A stretch of 20,914 nt of DNA from Ruminococcaceae bacterium UBA7075 (GTDB taxonomy: Bacteria; Bacillota; Clostridia; Oscillospirales; Acutalibacteraceae), in NCBI GenBank assembly GCA_002493635.1, contig DKZL01000041.1:1-20914 (forward strand). Reading direction: 5' to 3'. Each line of letters begins with the position of its first letter. Within the stretch, counting starts at the first letter, position 1. The position numbers were made by a program, and so were the translations under genes. A model generated the notes under the pieces. The model had not been told where the DNA came from and did not search any database. It was given only the letters and a program-made list of their open reading frames with translations. Positions 14,855 to 20,914 of the stretch are shown here, one piece after another.

Positions 14855-16009
14855 ATGCACTTTTCAGATAAAAAAAGCAAATGCCGATATATCCCTGCAT
14901 TCGTTTTTTTGATTTTCATTTTCGGTATGGCAATATGGTTTTTGCTCAGCCCTAAAAGCGATTACAGTTCAGCTGAAAAACGATATTTACAGCAGTTTCC
15001 CGACACCTCTATTGAAAACATTTCAAACGGTACATTCGGCGAAGAATTTGAAAGCTTTTTTGCCGACCAGTTCCCTATGCGCAATCTCTGGGTGGGCTTT
15101 AATGCTTATTTCAGCCTTTACACAGGCAACAACGGCGCAAACGGTGTGTATAACTGCAAAAACGATTACCTAATAAATGTGCCTGTTTCAACAGACAACA
15201 ATCTGAGCAAAAATCTTAATGCTGTTACTAAATTTAAAAACAATATCGATACTCCGGTAACAGTTATGTTTGCACCGTCAACAGGTTACATTACAGATGA
15301 TGTTCTGCCTGCTGTTCACAATAATTATAATGATGATGAATACTTTGAAAACGCAGGCAAAACCCTTGCACAAAACGGCATTAACTTTGTTGACCTGCGT
15401 GAAACTTTTAAGGAAGAATACAAAAACGGCACACAACTTTATTACAAAACCGACCACCACTGGGCAACAGCAGGAGCATATACTGCATATACAAAGCTCT
15501 GCGAAAGTCTTGGAACAACGCCAACTCCGAAGGACAGTTTTGATATTAAAAGCTATGACGGATTTTACGGAACGACTTATTCAACAAGCGGATTTCTGAT
15601 GACGCCTTCGGATAGTATTGAAGTCTGGGAAAATCCTGCAAATACCGAAAGCAACATAAAAGTCAAAATTACCGAGGGTAAACAAACCACGGAATATAAT
15701 TCGATGTTCTTCTATGACCACTTGGAAGAGGATGACAAATACCCTGTATTCATTGACGGAAACCACGCTCTTACTGAGATTACAAACACAAGTGCCAAGG
15801 GCGGAACACTTGTAATGATTAAGGATAGCTTTTCGCACTGTTTAGCGCCGTTCCTTGCCGATAATTACAGTAAGATTATTCTTGTTGATATGCGTTACTA
15901 CAAGCTGAGCGTTTCAGACCTTATTGAACAGGAAAATCCCGAGCAGGTGGTTGTACTGTACGGCATTGACAACATTGCAACCGACACCGACATAGTATGG
16001 CTCAAGTAA
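14855..16009 (+). CDS. DHHW-family protein, partner of the MBOAT acyltransferase
   Basis: Membrane-anchored extracytoplasmic protein of 384 aa. A single N-terminal helix (about 11-32) is followed by a domain related to AlgX/AlgJ and SGNH-type acetyltransferases. The name motif DHHW is present at 200-203 in YKTDHHWATAGAYTAY. Downstream, VMIKDSFSHCLAPFLADNYSKIILVD supplies the conserved Asp-Ser region, with the Ser as likely nucleophile. It probably takes the acetyl group exported by the MBOAT protein and transfers it to a surface polymer. The target polymer is not shown by this window, since no polysaccharide synthesis genes lie nearby. AAGAAGGTGA stands seven bases before ATG. Confidence 0.9.
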   Translation: MHFSDKKSKCRYIPAFVFLIFIFGMAIWFLLSPKSDYSSAEKRYLQQFPDTSIENISNGTFGEEFESFFADQFPMRNLWVGFNAYFSLYTGNNGANGVYNCKNDYLINVPVSTDNNLSKNLNAVTKFKNNIDTPVTVMFAPSTGYITDDVLPAVHNNYNDDEYFENAGKTLAQNGINFVDLRETFKEEYKNGTQLYYKTDHHWATAGAYTAYTKLCESLGTTPTPKDSFDIKSYDGFYGTTYSTSGFLMTPSDSIEVWENPANTESNIKVKITEGKQTTEYNSMFFYDHLEEDDKYPVFIDGNHALTEITNTSAKGGTLVMIKDSFSHCLAPFLADNYSKIILVDMRYYKLSVSDLIEQENPEQVVVLYGIDNIATDTDIVWLK

Positions 16010-16174
16010 TTTTTGGGACGCTTCAAAAGTTTTCCTTAAAATACAACCGTTCAGACCCGAAGATATACTTCGCTTGTTCGGCAAACATCATAATTCACCT
16101 ATATAAGTTAAATTATAGTTTAGCAGAAGAGCCGTATTCTACGGAAAACTTCAAATTAAAATATTTGCTATAAC

Positions 16175-16210
16175 AAAACGTCTGACATTTTTACTGTCAG
16201 ACGTTTTTTA
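16175..16210. terminator. Bidirectional terminator between DHHW and GH13 genes
   Basis: AAAACGTCTGACA (16175-16187) and TGTCAGACGTTTT (16195-16207) form a perfect 13-bp stem around TTTTTAC, followed by TTT on plus. On minus the A-run in the stem supplies the T-tail. The convergent genes end on each side. Confidence 0.92.
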
Positions 16211-16215
16211 TATTA

Positions 16216-17745
16216 TTAAATCTCAATCATTACAAAACTTTGCGGTGACATCTTAACCTTGCCGTCTGCAAGCTCCGTACTGCCAAGCTCGTAAATTTTA
16301 TTGCCTGTATATTCTGTTGCAATCTCGGCACTCTCACCAAGCGGATTGAAGAACATTACAAGATTACCTCTTTTGTATGAGAATGGGATTTTGCCCTCTT
16401 CATAATTAAATTCCAATTCACCGTTACCGTGCAAATCGTCATACTTATGGCGGATTGCAATCATATCGGTAACAACCTTATAAATGCTGTCGGGGTCATT
16501 CTTCTGATTTTCAACGGTAGGTGCGTCCTCTGACTTATCAACCGGAAGATACGGAGTATCGCTCGTTGAAAATCCGAGATTCTTACCACTTTTCCACTGC
16601 ATAGGAGTACGGGAGCCTGTTCTGCTGAAGCCGCCCTCCTTGCTCACGAGGTCAGCCTTATAACGCATACCAAGTTCGTCGCCGTAATACAGGAAAGGCA
16701 CGCCCGGCATAGTGAAAATAAACGCATTCACAAGCTTGATTGCCTGCTTGTCAAGATAGGCTGTAACACGGGGCATATCGTGATTGTTTGTCATAAAACT
16801 GATGTAACCGTTATCCTTTGAAGCCTCGTAGTTTGGCAGATATTCATCAGCAAAAGCCTTGATATCGCCCTTGCCATTCGGGTTGAATACAGCCTCATCT
16901 CCCCACTCGCCATAACGGAACAAACGGCTGTAACCGTTGCCGTAATGGTCAAGATAGAAGTCCATATGAAAACCTGCATTGTTGATTGCACGCTGAGGGC
17001 CGCACCACTCGGCAACCATTGCAGCATTAGGATATTCCTTATCGAGCATTTCACGAACGCCACGCCATATTTTGGCTGTAGCAACTTTTTCATCATCATT
17101 CTTAACAAGCGAGTCAGCCATATCAACTCTGAAACCATCTGCACCCTTGTCGAGCCAAAAACGCATTACATCTTTCATAGCCTCAGCCGTTGCAAGGCAG
17201 TCGGGATGGTCGCAGGGCAACTGCCAATCGGGATGAGTAATCTCGTGAAAGCCATAGTTGAGTGCAGGCTGTGAACTGAAATAGTTTACCATATAATTGC
17301 CGTTACGCTCACAGATTCCGCACATCATTCTGTACTGCGGAGGAGCGTCCCAGACAGTTTTTGTAAAGATGTAACGGTTTGAAGTTTCACATTTCTGCGC
17401 TTTTTTTGCCTCTAAAAACCAAGGATGAGTATCTGATGTATGACCTGGAACGAGGTCGAGCAAAATCCTAATACCCTTTTCGTGTGCCACATCAAAAAGT
17501 CTTACCAAATCCTCATTAGTGCCGTAACGCTCTGCAACCTGTTTGTAATTGCGAACATCATAACCTGCATCCATAAACGGAGAATCATAAACGGGATTCA
17601 GCCAGATTGCATTACAGCCCAGCCCTTTAACATAATCGAGCTTTTCTATAATACCGTTAATGTCACCTATTCCGTCACCGTTAGAATCGTAAAAGCTCTG
17701 CGGATATATTTCATAAAACACTGCGTCTTCAAGCCACTTTGGCAT
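16216..17745 (-). CDS. GH13 alpha-glucosidase-type glycoside hydrolase
   Basis: Cytoplasmic alpha-amylase-family enzyme of 509 aa without signal peptide, with the N-terminal pattern AVFYEIYPQSFYDSNGDGIGD seen in oligo-1,6-glucosidases and alpha-glucosidases. The catalytic set is present: Asp97 and His102 (region I), nucleophile Asp208 in GFRVDMADS, acid/base Glu246 in VAEWCGPQ and His322-Asp323 in TNNHDMPR. Region I reads DLVPGH, so the usual Asn before the His is Gly; this may mark a subfamily. I start at ATG 17745, because GAAAGGG lies eight bases upstream and MPKWLEDAVFYEI is the family start; the longer frame to 17823 crosses the promoter. It is monocistronic. Substrate is likely a short alpha-glucoside. 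Confidence 0.93.
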   Translation of the reverse strand: MPKWLEDAVFYEIYPQSFYDSNGDGIGDINGIIEKLDYVKGLGCNAIWLNPVYDSPFMDAGYDVRNYKQVAERYGTNEDLVRLFDVAHEKGIRILLDLVPGHTSDTHPWFLEAKKAQKCETSNRYIFTKTVWDAPPQYRMMCGICERNGNYMVNYFSSQPALNYGFHEITHPDWQLPCDHPDCLATAEAMKDVMRFWLDKGADGFRVDMADSLVKNDDEKVATAKIWRGVREMLDKEYPNAAMVAEWCGPQRAINNAGFHMDFYLDHYGNGYSRLFRYGEWGDEAVFNPNGKGDIKAFADEYLPNYEASKDNGYISFMTNNHDMPRVTAYLDKQAIKLVNAFIFTMPGVPFLYYGDELGMRYKADLVSKEGGFSRTGSRTPMQWKSGKNLGFSTSDTPYLPVDKSEDAPTVENQKNDPDSIYKVVTDMIAIRHKYDDLHGNGELEFNYEEGKIPFSYKRGNLVMFFNPLGESAEIATEYTGNKIYELGSTELADGKVKMSPQSFVMIEI

Positions 17746-17776
17746 AATAAACACCCTTTCAGCATTATATTTACAA

Positions 17777-17810
17777 GTTAATATTAACATTATTTGCAAA
17801 TTATAGCAAT
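17777..17810 (-). promoter_or_regulatory. Candidate promoter and operator of the GH13 gene
   Basis: A -10 box TATAAT reads on the minus strand at 17805-17800, without a good -35 at 17 bases. Just downstream, GTTAATATTAAC (17777-17788) is a perfect 12-bp palindrome. The bases 17794-17810 also form an imperfect dyad of the TTGCTA...TTGCAA kind, overlapping the -10. A sugar-responsive repressor site is plausible but unproven. Confidence 0.35.
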
Positions 17811-17855
17811 ATATTTTTGGCAATTAATTCAAAATAGTTTCCCAAATATATTTAC

Positions 17856-17884
17856 TTGCAAACCTCGGCAAAACATCATAATAT
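17856..17884 (+). promoter_or_regulatory. Possible promoter of the mecA-like gene
   Basis: TTGCAA (17856-17861), 17-base spacer, TAATAT (17879-17884). The -10 is poor; TATGAT at 17882-17887 is an alternative with a 20-base spacer. Confidence 0.3.
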
Positions 17885-17929
17885 GATAAGAGTAATATTT
17901 CAGGCAGCACCGCCGTGGAGGGTGATTTT

Positions 17930-18487
17930 TTGACCATTGACAAACTAACAGACAATCGGGTGCTTATTGTTCTGTGCAAGCAGGATATGAGCGACTTTTC
18001 GCTTGATTACAGCAAAATGAAATTTGACGACAATCACACACGACGGATTCTTATGAGAATACTGAGACTTGCGTGCGTTAAGGAAGGCATTGAAATAAAC
18101 GGCAAAAGCGTTATGCTGGAAGCGATAAACTTTGACGAAGAATGTTATTTGCTTGTTACTATAAACAGTAAAAAGCAAAAGAAATATCGTCTTAAAAGCA
18201 GCAGAAGCAGCCTGTGCTATCACCTTGGAAACAGCGGAAATTTTCTTGACGCAATCGAGCAGCTTTACCGCCAGAATGTATGCTGCAATCACAATTCCGC
18301 CTATATGTACAATGACGAATATTATCTGATTTTTGACTATCCGTCAATTCCACAAAAGCTCAGGCGAGTGCTTTCGGAATACGGAAACAGGTACAAAAGC
18401 AGCATTGCCACCGCAATTATAAAAGAAAACGGCAAACAGCTTTGCAGACACAATGCAATAGCACAAATCGGTAAATATCTTATATGA
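17930..18487 (+). CDS. mecA: MecA-type adaptor protein for ClpC
   Basis: Probable adaptor that delivers substrates to the ClpCP protease; in Bacillus MecA controls competence factor ComK and other proteins. From TTG at 17930 the protein has 185 aa and begins MTIDKLTDNRVLIVL, the usual MecA N terminus. The C-terminal domain shows YMYNDEYYLIFDYP, then SEYGNRYKSS, IIKENGKQLCRHNAIAQI, the family's final pattern. The middle linker is short and basic. TTG is chosen because GGAGGG (17917-17922) sits seven bases upstream and homology starts there; GTG at 17915 would place the ribosome site inside the gene. Similarity is moderate, so the partner and substrates are inferred from family. Confidence 0.8.
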   Translation: MTIDKLTDNRVLIVLCKQDMSDFSLDYSKMKFDDNHTRRILMRILRLACVKEGIEINGKSVMLEAINFDEECYLLVTINSKKQKKYRLKSSRSSLCYHLGNSGNFLDAIEQLYRQNVCCNHNSAYMYNDEYYLIFDYPSIPQKLRRVLSEYGNRYKSSIATAIIKENGKQLCRHNAIAQIGKYLI

Positions 18488-18488
18488 C

Positions 18489-18515
18489 AAAGGAGCGGTC
18501 AGACCGCTCCTTTTG
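18489..18515. terminator. Terminator between mecA-like and dockerin genes
   Basis: AAAGGAGCGGT (18489-18499), CAG loop, ACCGCTCCTTT (18503-18513), then T. The perfect 11-bp stem lies one base after the mecA stop and 11 bases past the dockerin gene's stop on the other strand, so it can serve both. Confidence 0.88.
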
Positions 18516-18523
18516 TAATTATG

Positions 18524-20059
18524 TTATTCAATTACAGCAAGACCTGCAAGCGACTTCTGGATAAGCGTTACATCGTCAATGGTAATCTTTCCGTCCCTGT
18601 CAACATCTGCAAGCGACTCCTGCTCGTTTGTAAAATCAACAATATTTGCAAGATGCTTTTGAATGTCGGTTACATCATCAATGCTGATTTTTCCGTCACC
18701 GTCAACATCGCCGAGCATTACATCAGACTTTTCTGATGTTAATGCATAAAGGCTGAAATGGTTAGTTGAAAACACCATATAGCCGTTATCGTAAACAGCT
18801 CTCATATCTGTTAATGAACTGTCTGTTTCTACATGGTAAACCTTTGAATTTTCATTTGTGCAAGGTATTTTGACTGTTACAGTGCAGTCAGGCTGTACTG
18901 TTGTGCCGTCCTTTACAAAAGAAATGTCATACAGACTTTCGACTCTTTCATTTTCCAGCTTTAAATTCACCTGTTCGATTTCACCTTCGTCAGTAATTTC
19001 TGCAACTTTCAATTCAGCGTCTGTTGCTGCTGTAACCATAATCTGACTATTAATATCGGTGTATTCATTTGTCGGTACAAAATTAAAACCATTTTTATTT
19101 GCATAGGATTCTGCGGCTGTACCTGATTTACCATAAACTATAAAGCCTTCATATGGTTTTCCTAAATCAAATCCTGTTTCATTACGATTTACGAGATAAC
19201 CAAAAGCACAGCTTCCTATTGTTTCAACACTAATCGGAATAGTTACACTTACAAGGCTTCTGCAATGATAAAATGCAACACTTCCAATAGCTGTTACACT
19301 ATTGGGAATAGTTACACTTTCAAGACTTAAGCAATAACTAAATGCGGAACTACCAATTTTTGTTACACTGCTTGGAATAGTTACGCTTTTAAGGTTCGGG
19401 CAGCTCTCAAATACTGAACTTCTAATCACTTTCAAATTATTGGAAATAGTTACACTTTCAAGGCTTGGGCAATTCAAAAATACACCCCTTCCAATCTCTG
19501 TTACACTGTCAGAAATAGTTACGCTTTTAAGGTTTGTAGAATCCATAAATGCATACCAAACAATTGATGTTACAGTGTTTGGTATAATGTATGATATACT
19601 CTCTTTTTTTGCGGGGTAACGAATTAATTCTGTTTTATCTTTATTGAACAGTACTCCGTCAACACTTGAATATGATAAATTGTTGCTTGCCACATTTATA
19701 AATTCAAGGCTTGTACAATCTCTAAATGCATCCACCCCAATCTCTGTTACACTATCAGAAATAGTTACACCTTTAAGGCTTGTACAGTTTCTAAATGCAT
19801 ACTCACCAATCTCTGTTACTGTATGTCCGCCGAGAGTTGAGGGGATTTTTAATTCCGTTGCACTGCCTTTATAGTCTTTAATGATAGCTGTACCGTCATT
19901 GAGTACTTCATACTTAAAATCACCGCTTGTGTAAGTATCGCCTACACTTTCACTTTCTGTTTCCTCCGCACTTACTGTAAACGGCGCTACTGTCAGCACG
20001 CTCAGAATCATTATGACTGCAAGGCATACCGAGGTTAGTTTTTTAAATTTTGTTCTCAT
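18524..20059 (-). CDS. Secreted BspA-type leucine-rich-repeat protein with C-terminal dockerin
   Basis: Exported protein of 511 aa. The signal peptide (MRTKFKKLTSVCLAVIMILS, ending near AQ-like site VSA-EE at about 31) is followed by an acidic segment. From about 65 to 310 come roughly ten copies of a 23-residue repeat of the type SVTISDSVTEIGxxAFxxC, the BspA or Treponema-type LRR (LRR_5). A linker of about 130 residues then leads to a type I dockerin at about 447-511. Its two calcium loops, DVDGDGKISIDD and DVDRDGKITIDD, are complete. Dockerins bind cohesins, so the protein probably joins a cellulosome-like or cell-surface assembly and presents an adhesive LRR. No cohesin is in the window. 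AGGAGG is seven bases before ATG. An RNA switch-like leader lies upstream. Confidence 0.95.
   Translation of the reverse strand: MRTKFKKLTSVCLAVIMILSVLTVAPFTVSAEETESESVGDTYTSGDFKYEVLNDGTAIIKDYKGSATELKIPSTLGGHTVTEIGEYAFRNCTSLKGVTISDSVTEIGVDAFRDCTSLEFINVASNNLSYSSVDGVLFNKDKTELIRYPAKKESISYIIPNTVTSIVWYAFMDSTNLKSVTISDSVTEIGRGVFLNCPSLESVTISNNLKVIRSSVFESCPNLKSVTIPSSVTKIGSSAFSYCLSLESVTIPNSVTAIGSVAFYHCRSLVSVTIPISVETIGSCAFGYLVNRNETGFDLGKPYEGFIVYGKSGTAAESYANKNGFNFVPTNEYTDINSQIMVTAATDAELKVAEITDEGEIEQVNLKLENERVESLYDISFVKDGTTVQPDCTVTVKIPCTNENSKVYHVETDSSLTDMRAVYDNGYMVFSTNHFSLYALTSEKSDVMLGDVDGDGKISIDDVTDIQKHLANIVDFTNEQESLADVDRDGKITIDDVTLIQKSLAGLAVIE
19220..19850 (-). repeat. 69-bp coding repeats of the LRR domain
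   Basis: The plus-strand core AGTTACACTT (or AGTTACGCTT) recurs at 19241, 19310, 19379, 19448 and 19517, exactly 69 bases apart, with a decayed copy near 19586 and a good one at 19763. Each unit encodes one 23-residue leucine-rich repeat. The strong DNA-level match of the five regular copies suggests recent expansion or gene conversion. Confidence 0.85.
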
Positions 20060-20084
20060 ACAAATTCCTCCTGATTTTTATAAA

Positions 20085-20243
20085 ATAAAAAGTGCGCAGC
20101 CGAAGCTACGCACGAAAAACACATAGCTCCGATTGTCGCCAAACAAATTTTTAGCCATTTCGAGAATGCCAAAATAGAGCCTGCATTTTTACCGAAATAA
20201 AAATACATTCTCAAAAACAGCTAAATTATAAAATTTGTTTGGC
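20085..20243 (-). ncRNA. Riboswitch-like structured leader of the dockerin gene, class unknown
   Basis: Minus-sense helices, by plus coordinates: P1, 14 bp perfect, 20138-20151 with 20230-20243; P2, about 5-6 bp, 20151-20156 with 20219-20224 (one U.G); P3, 7 bp, GAGAATG 20162-20168 with CATTCTC 20206-20212; P4, 7 bp, 20185-20191 with 20198-20204 around a 6-base loop. A 16-base bulge (20169-20184) carries GGCUC, which could pair with GAGCU at 20124-20129. Downstream, an antiterminator (20119-20128 with 20104-20113) excludes a terminator that shares the 20105-20113 arm. The promoter puts the 5' end at P1. I do not recognise the family; a stand-alone small RNA is the alternative. Confidence 0.6.
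20092..20113 (-). terminator. Leader terminator with UUCG tetraloop
   Basis: Minus-sense GUGCG-U-AGC, UUCG, GCU-G-CGCAC forms a 9-pair stem (one wobble) capped by a cUUCGg tetraloop, followed by TTTTTATTTTA. It lies between the structured leader and the dockerin ribosome site, so full-length mRNA needs read-through or antitermination. Confidence 0.85.
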
Positions 20244-20249
20244 ACTTAC

Positions 20250-20278
20250 ATTTTAGCACAGCTTTCCAAAACTTGCAA
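20250..20278 (-). promoter_or_regulatory. Promoter of the dockerin leader
   Basis: Minus strand TTGCAA (20278-20273), 17-base spacer, TAAAAT (20255-20250). Transcription would start near 20243, exactly at the 5' base of helix P1. Confidence 0.65.
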
Positions 20279-20408
20279 TACATTCACTATACTATTTTAT
20301 AGTTTAGTTCACACATAAATTTCCAATGTTTTTCATTATTATAATAAATATTATTTAAATCGTCAATACTTATTTATATTATTTTTACAATAATAATATT
20401 AATTCATA

Positions 20409-20436
20409 TTGGAATATATATAAATAAAAGTATATT
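20409..20436 (+). promoter_or_regulatory. Candidate promoter of the XRE regulator
   Basis: TTGGAA (20409-20414), 16-base spacer, TATATT (20431-20436). AGGAG follows at 20446-20450, nine bases before ATG. The region is extremely AT-rich, so chance matches are easy. Confidence 0.4.
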
Positions 20437-20459
20437 CTTTATTGTAGGAGTGATTAGAT

Positions 20460-20789
20460 ATGAATGAGCTTACAATTAAAGTCGGAACACGAATAAGAAC
20501 ACTGAGAAAAGAACGAGGATATACTCAGGAGCAATTAGCTTTTGAAGCAAATATGCATCCGGCACAAATAGGTCACATTGAACGAGGTGTGCAAAGCCCG
20601 ACTATTGATACCCTTGAAAAAATCATAAAAGCCTTGAATGTATCAATACAGGAATTTTTTAATTTTGACAATGTTTCTCTTAATAATGAAAACGCTCTGA
20701 ATTTATTTTTAAATACTTTATCTAATGAAGAACTTAATGATATTTCAACAATTTTAATCATTCTTAAAAAATGGAAATACAACAATTAA
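20460..20789 (+). CDS. XRE-family helix-turn-helix regulator
   Basis: Small DNA-binding protein of 109 aa. The N-terminal HTH (about 6-65) has the family pattern IRTLRKERGYTQEQLAFEAN, then HPAQIGHIERGVQSPTIDTL as recognition helix and LEKIIKALNVSIQEFFNF as the closing helix. The remaining 40 residues, rich in Asn and Leu, form a likely dimerisation tail without enzymatic or peptide-binding repeats. It is divergent from the dockerin gene across 400 bases, so it could regulate that gene, but no shared operator is visible. GC is lower than in the housekeeping genes. Confidence 0.92.
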   Translation: MNELTIKVGTRIRTLRKERGYTQEQLAFEANMHPAQIGHIERGVQSPTIDTLEKIIKALNVSIQEFFNFDNVSLNNENALNLFLNTLSNEELNDISTILIILKKWKYNN

Positions 20790-20830
20790 AAACCTCAAGC
20801 AGTCCGGTAAAAACTGCCTGAGGTTTTTTA
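20789..20830 (+). terminator. Terminator of the XRE gene
   Basis: AAAACCTCA-A-GCAG (20789-20802) pairs with CTGC-C-TGAGGTTTT (20814-20827) around an 11-base loop, then TT. Confidence 0.88.
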
Positions 20831-20892
20831 GTTTTTCATTATTCCATCTATAAATTATAGTTTAGATGAACTTATATTTTATAATACCGTAG

Positions 20893-20914
20893 GGAACGAC
20901 CCCTGTGTCGTTCC
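20893..20914. repeat. Palindromic element at the window edge, cut off
   Basis: GGAACGAC (20893-20900), CCCTGT, GTCGTTCC (20907-20914) form a perfect 8-bp stem, preceded by CCGTAG. It is much more GC-rich than its surroundings and has no T-run. It resembles short palindromic dispersed repeats common in Clostridia genomes. The window ends inside it, so its true length is unknown. Confidence 0.45.

Noticed and set aside
17746..17823. Upstream extension of the GH13 gene
   Set aside because: It crosses the -10 box and palindrome, and the family N terminus starts at 17745.
20138..20243. 14-bp inverted repeat taken as ends of a MITE
   Set aside because: No target-site duplication is evident, further nested helices continue the pairing inward, and the promoter and terminator fit an RNA leader better.
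20138..20243. 6S RNA
   Set aside because: The hairpin is only about 106 bases long and lacks a symmetric central bubble, and the transcript continues into terminator and gene.
20060..20290. c-di-GMP-I riboswitch before the dockerin gene
   Set aside because: The conserved core blocks of that class (GCACAGGGCAAACC-like and the GGUAGGU receptor side) are absent.

Overview
The window looks like chromosome from a low-GC anaerobic Firmicute, most likely a Clostridia member near Ruminococcus (Oscillospiraceae). The evidence is the AT-rich spacers, strong AGGAGG ribosome sites, RNase Y, a MecA-type adaptor, the PyrK/PyrDB form of dihydroorotate dehydrogenase, a SAM-I riboswitch in front of metK, and a secreted BspA-type leucine-rich-repeat protein ending in a dockerin. 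I see no rRNA, tRNA, CRISPR array, transposase or phage gene. Most content is housekeeping, and the interesting material lies between the genes.

Left part (1-6.5 kb): a gene-poor stretch holds a consensus promoter, a 23-codon ORF and a terminator on the minus strand. Then come rny (minus, long leader), gap (plus, highly expressed style), a YcxB-like membrane protein (plus) and metK (minus) behind a complete SAM-I riboswitch.

Middle (6.6-13.1 kb): a GNAT acetyltransferase and a cupin form a coupled pair on the plus strand. Converging on them is a minus-strand set that reads lipoprotein with transglutaminase-like domain, pyrK, pyrD, DUF421 membrane protein. Lipoprotein, pyrK and pyrD are tightly coupled. 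The DUF421 start codon is buried in a 17-bp perfect stem. Divergent from this set is queT, the S component of a queuosine-precursor ECF transporter, behind a probable preQ1 riboswitch. An M23 peptidase with a structured leader follows.

Right part (13.4-20.9 kb): an MBOAT acyltransferase plus DHHW protein pair probably O-acetylates a surface polymer. A GH13 alpha-glucosidase and a mecA-like gene are divergent. The dockerin/LRR protein (minus) and an XRE regulator (plus) are also divergent.

The best candidate for an undescribed system is the leader of the dockerin gene (about 20085-20243, minus strand). A -35/-10 promoter places the 5' end at the foot of a 14-bp perfect stem. Inside is a tower of three further helices with a conspicuous bulge, and downstream are mutually exclusive antiterminator and UUCG-loop terminator hairpins just before the ribosome site. 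This is riboswitch-like layout, and I do not recognise its class.
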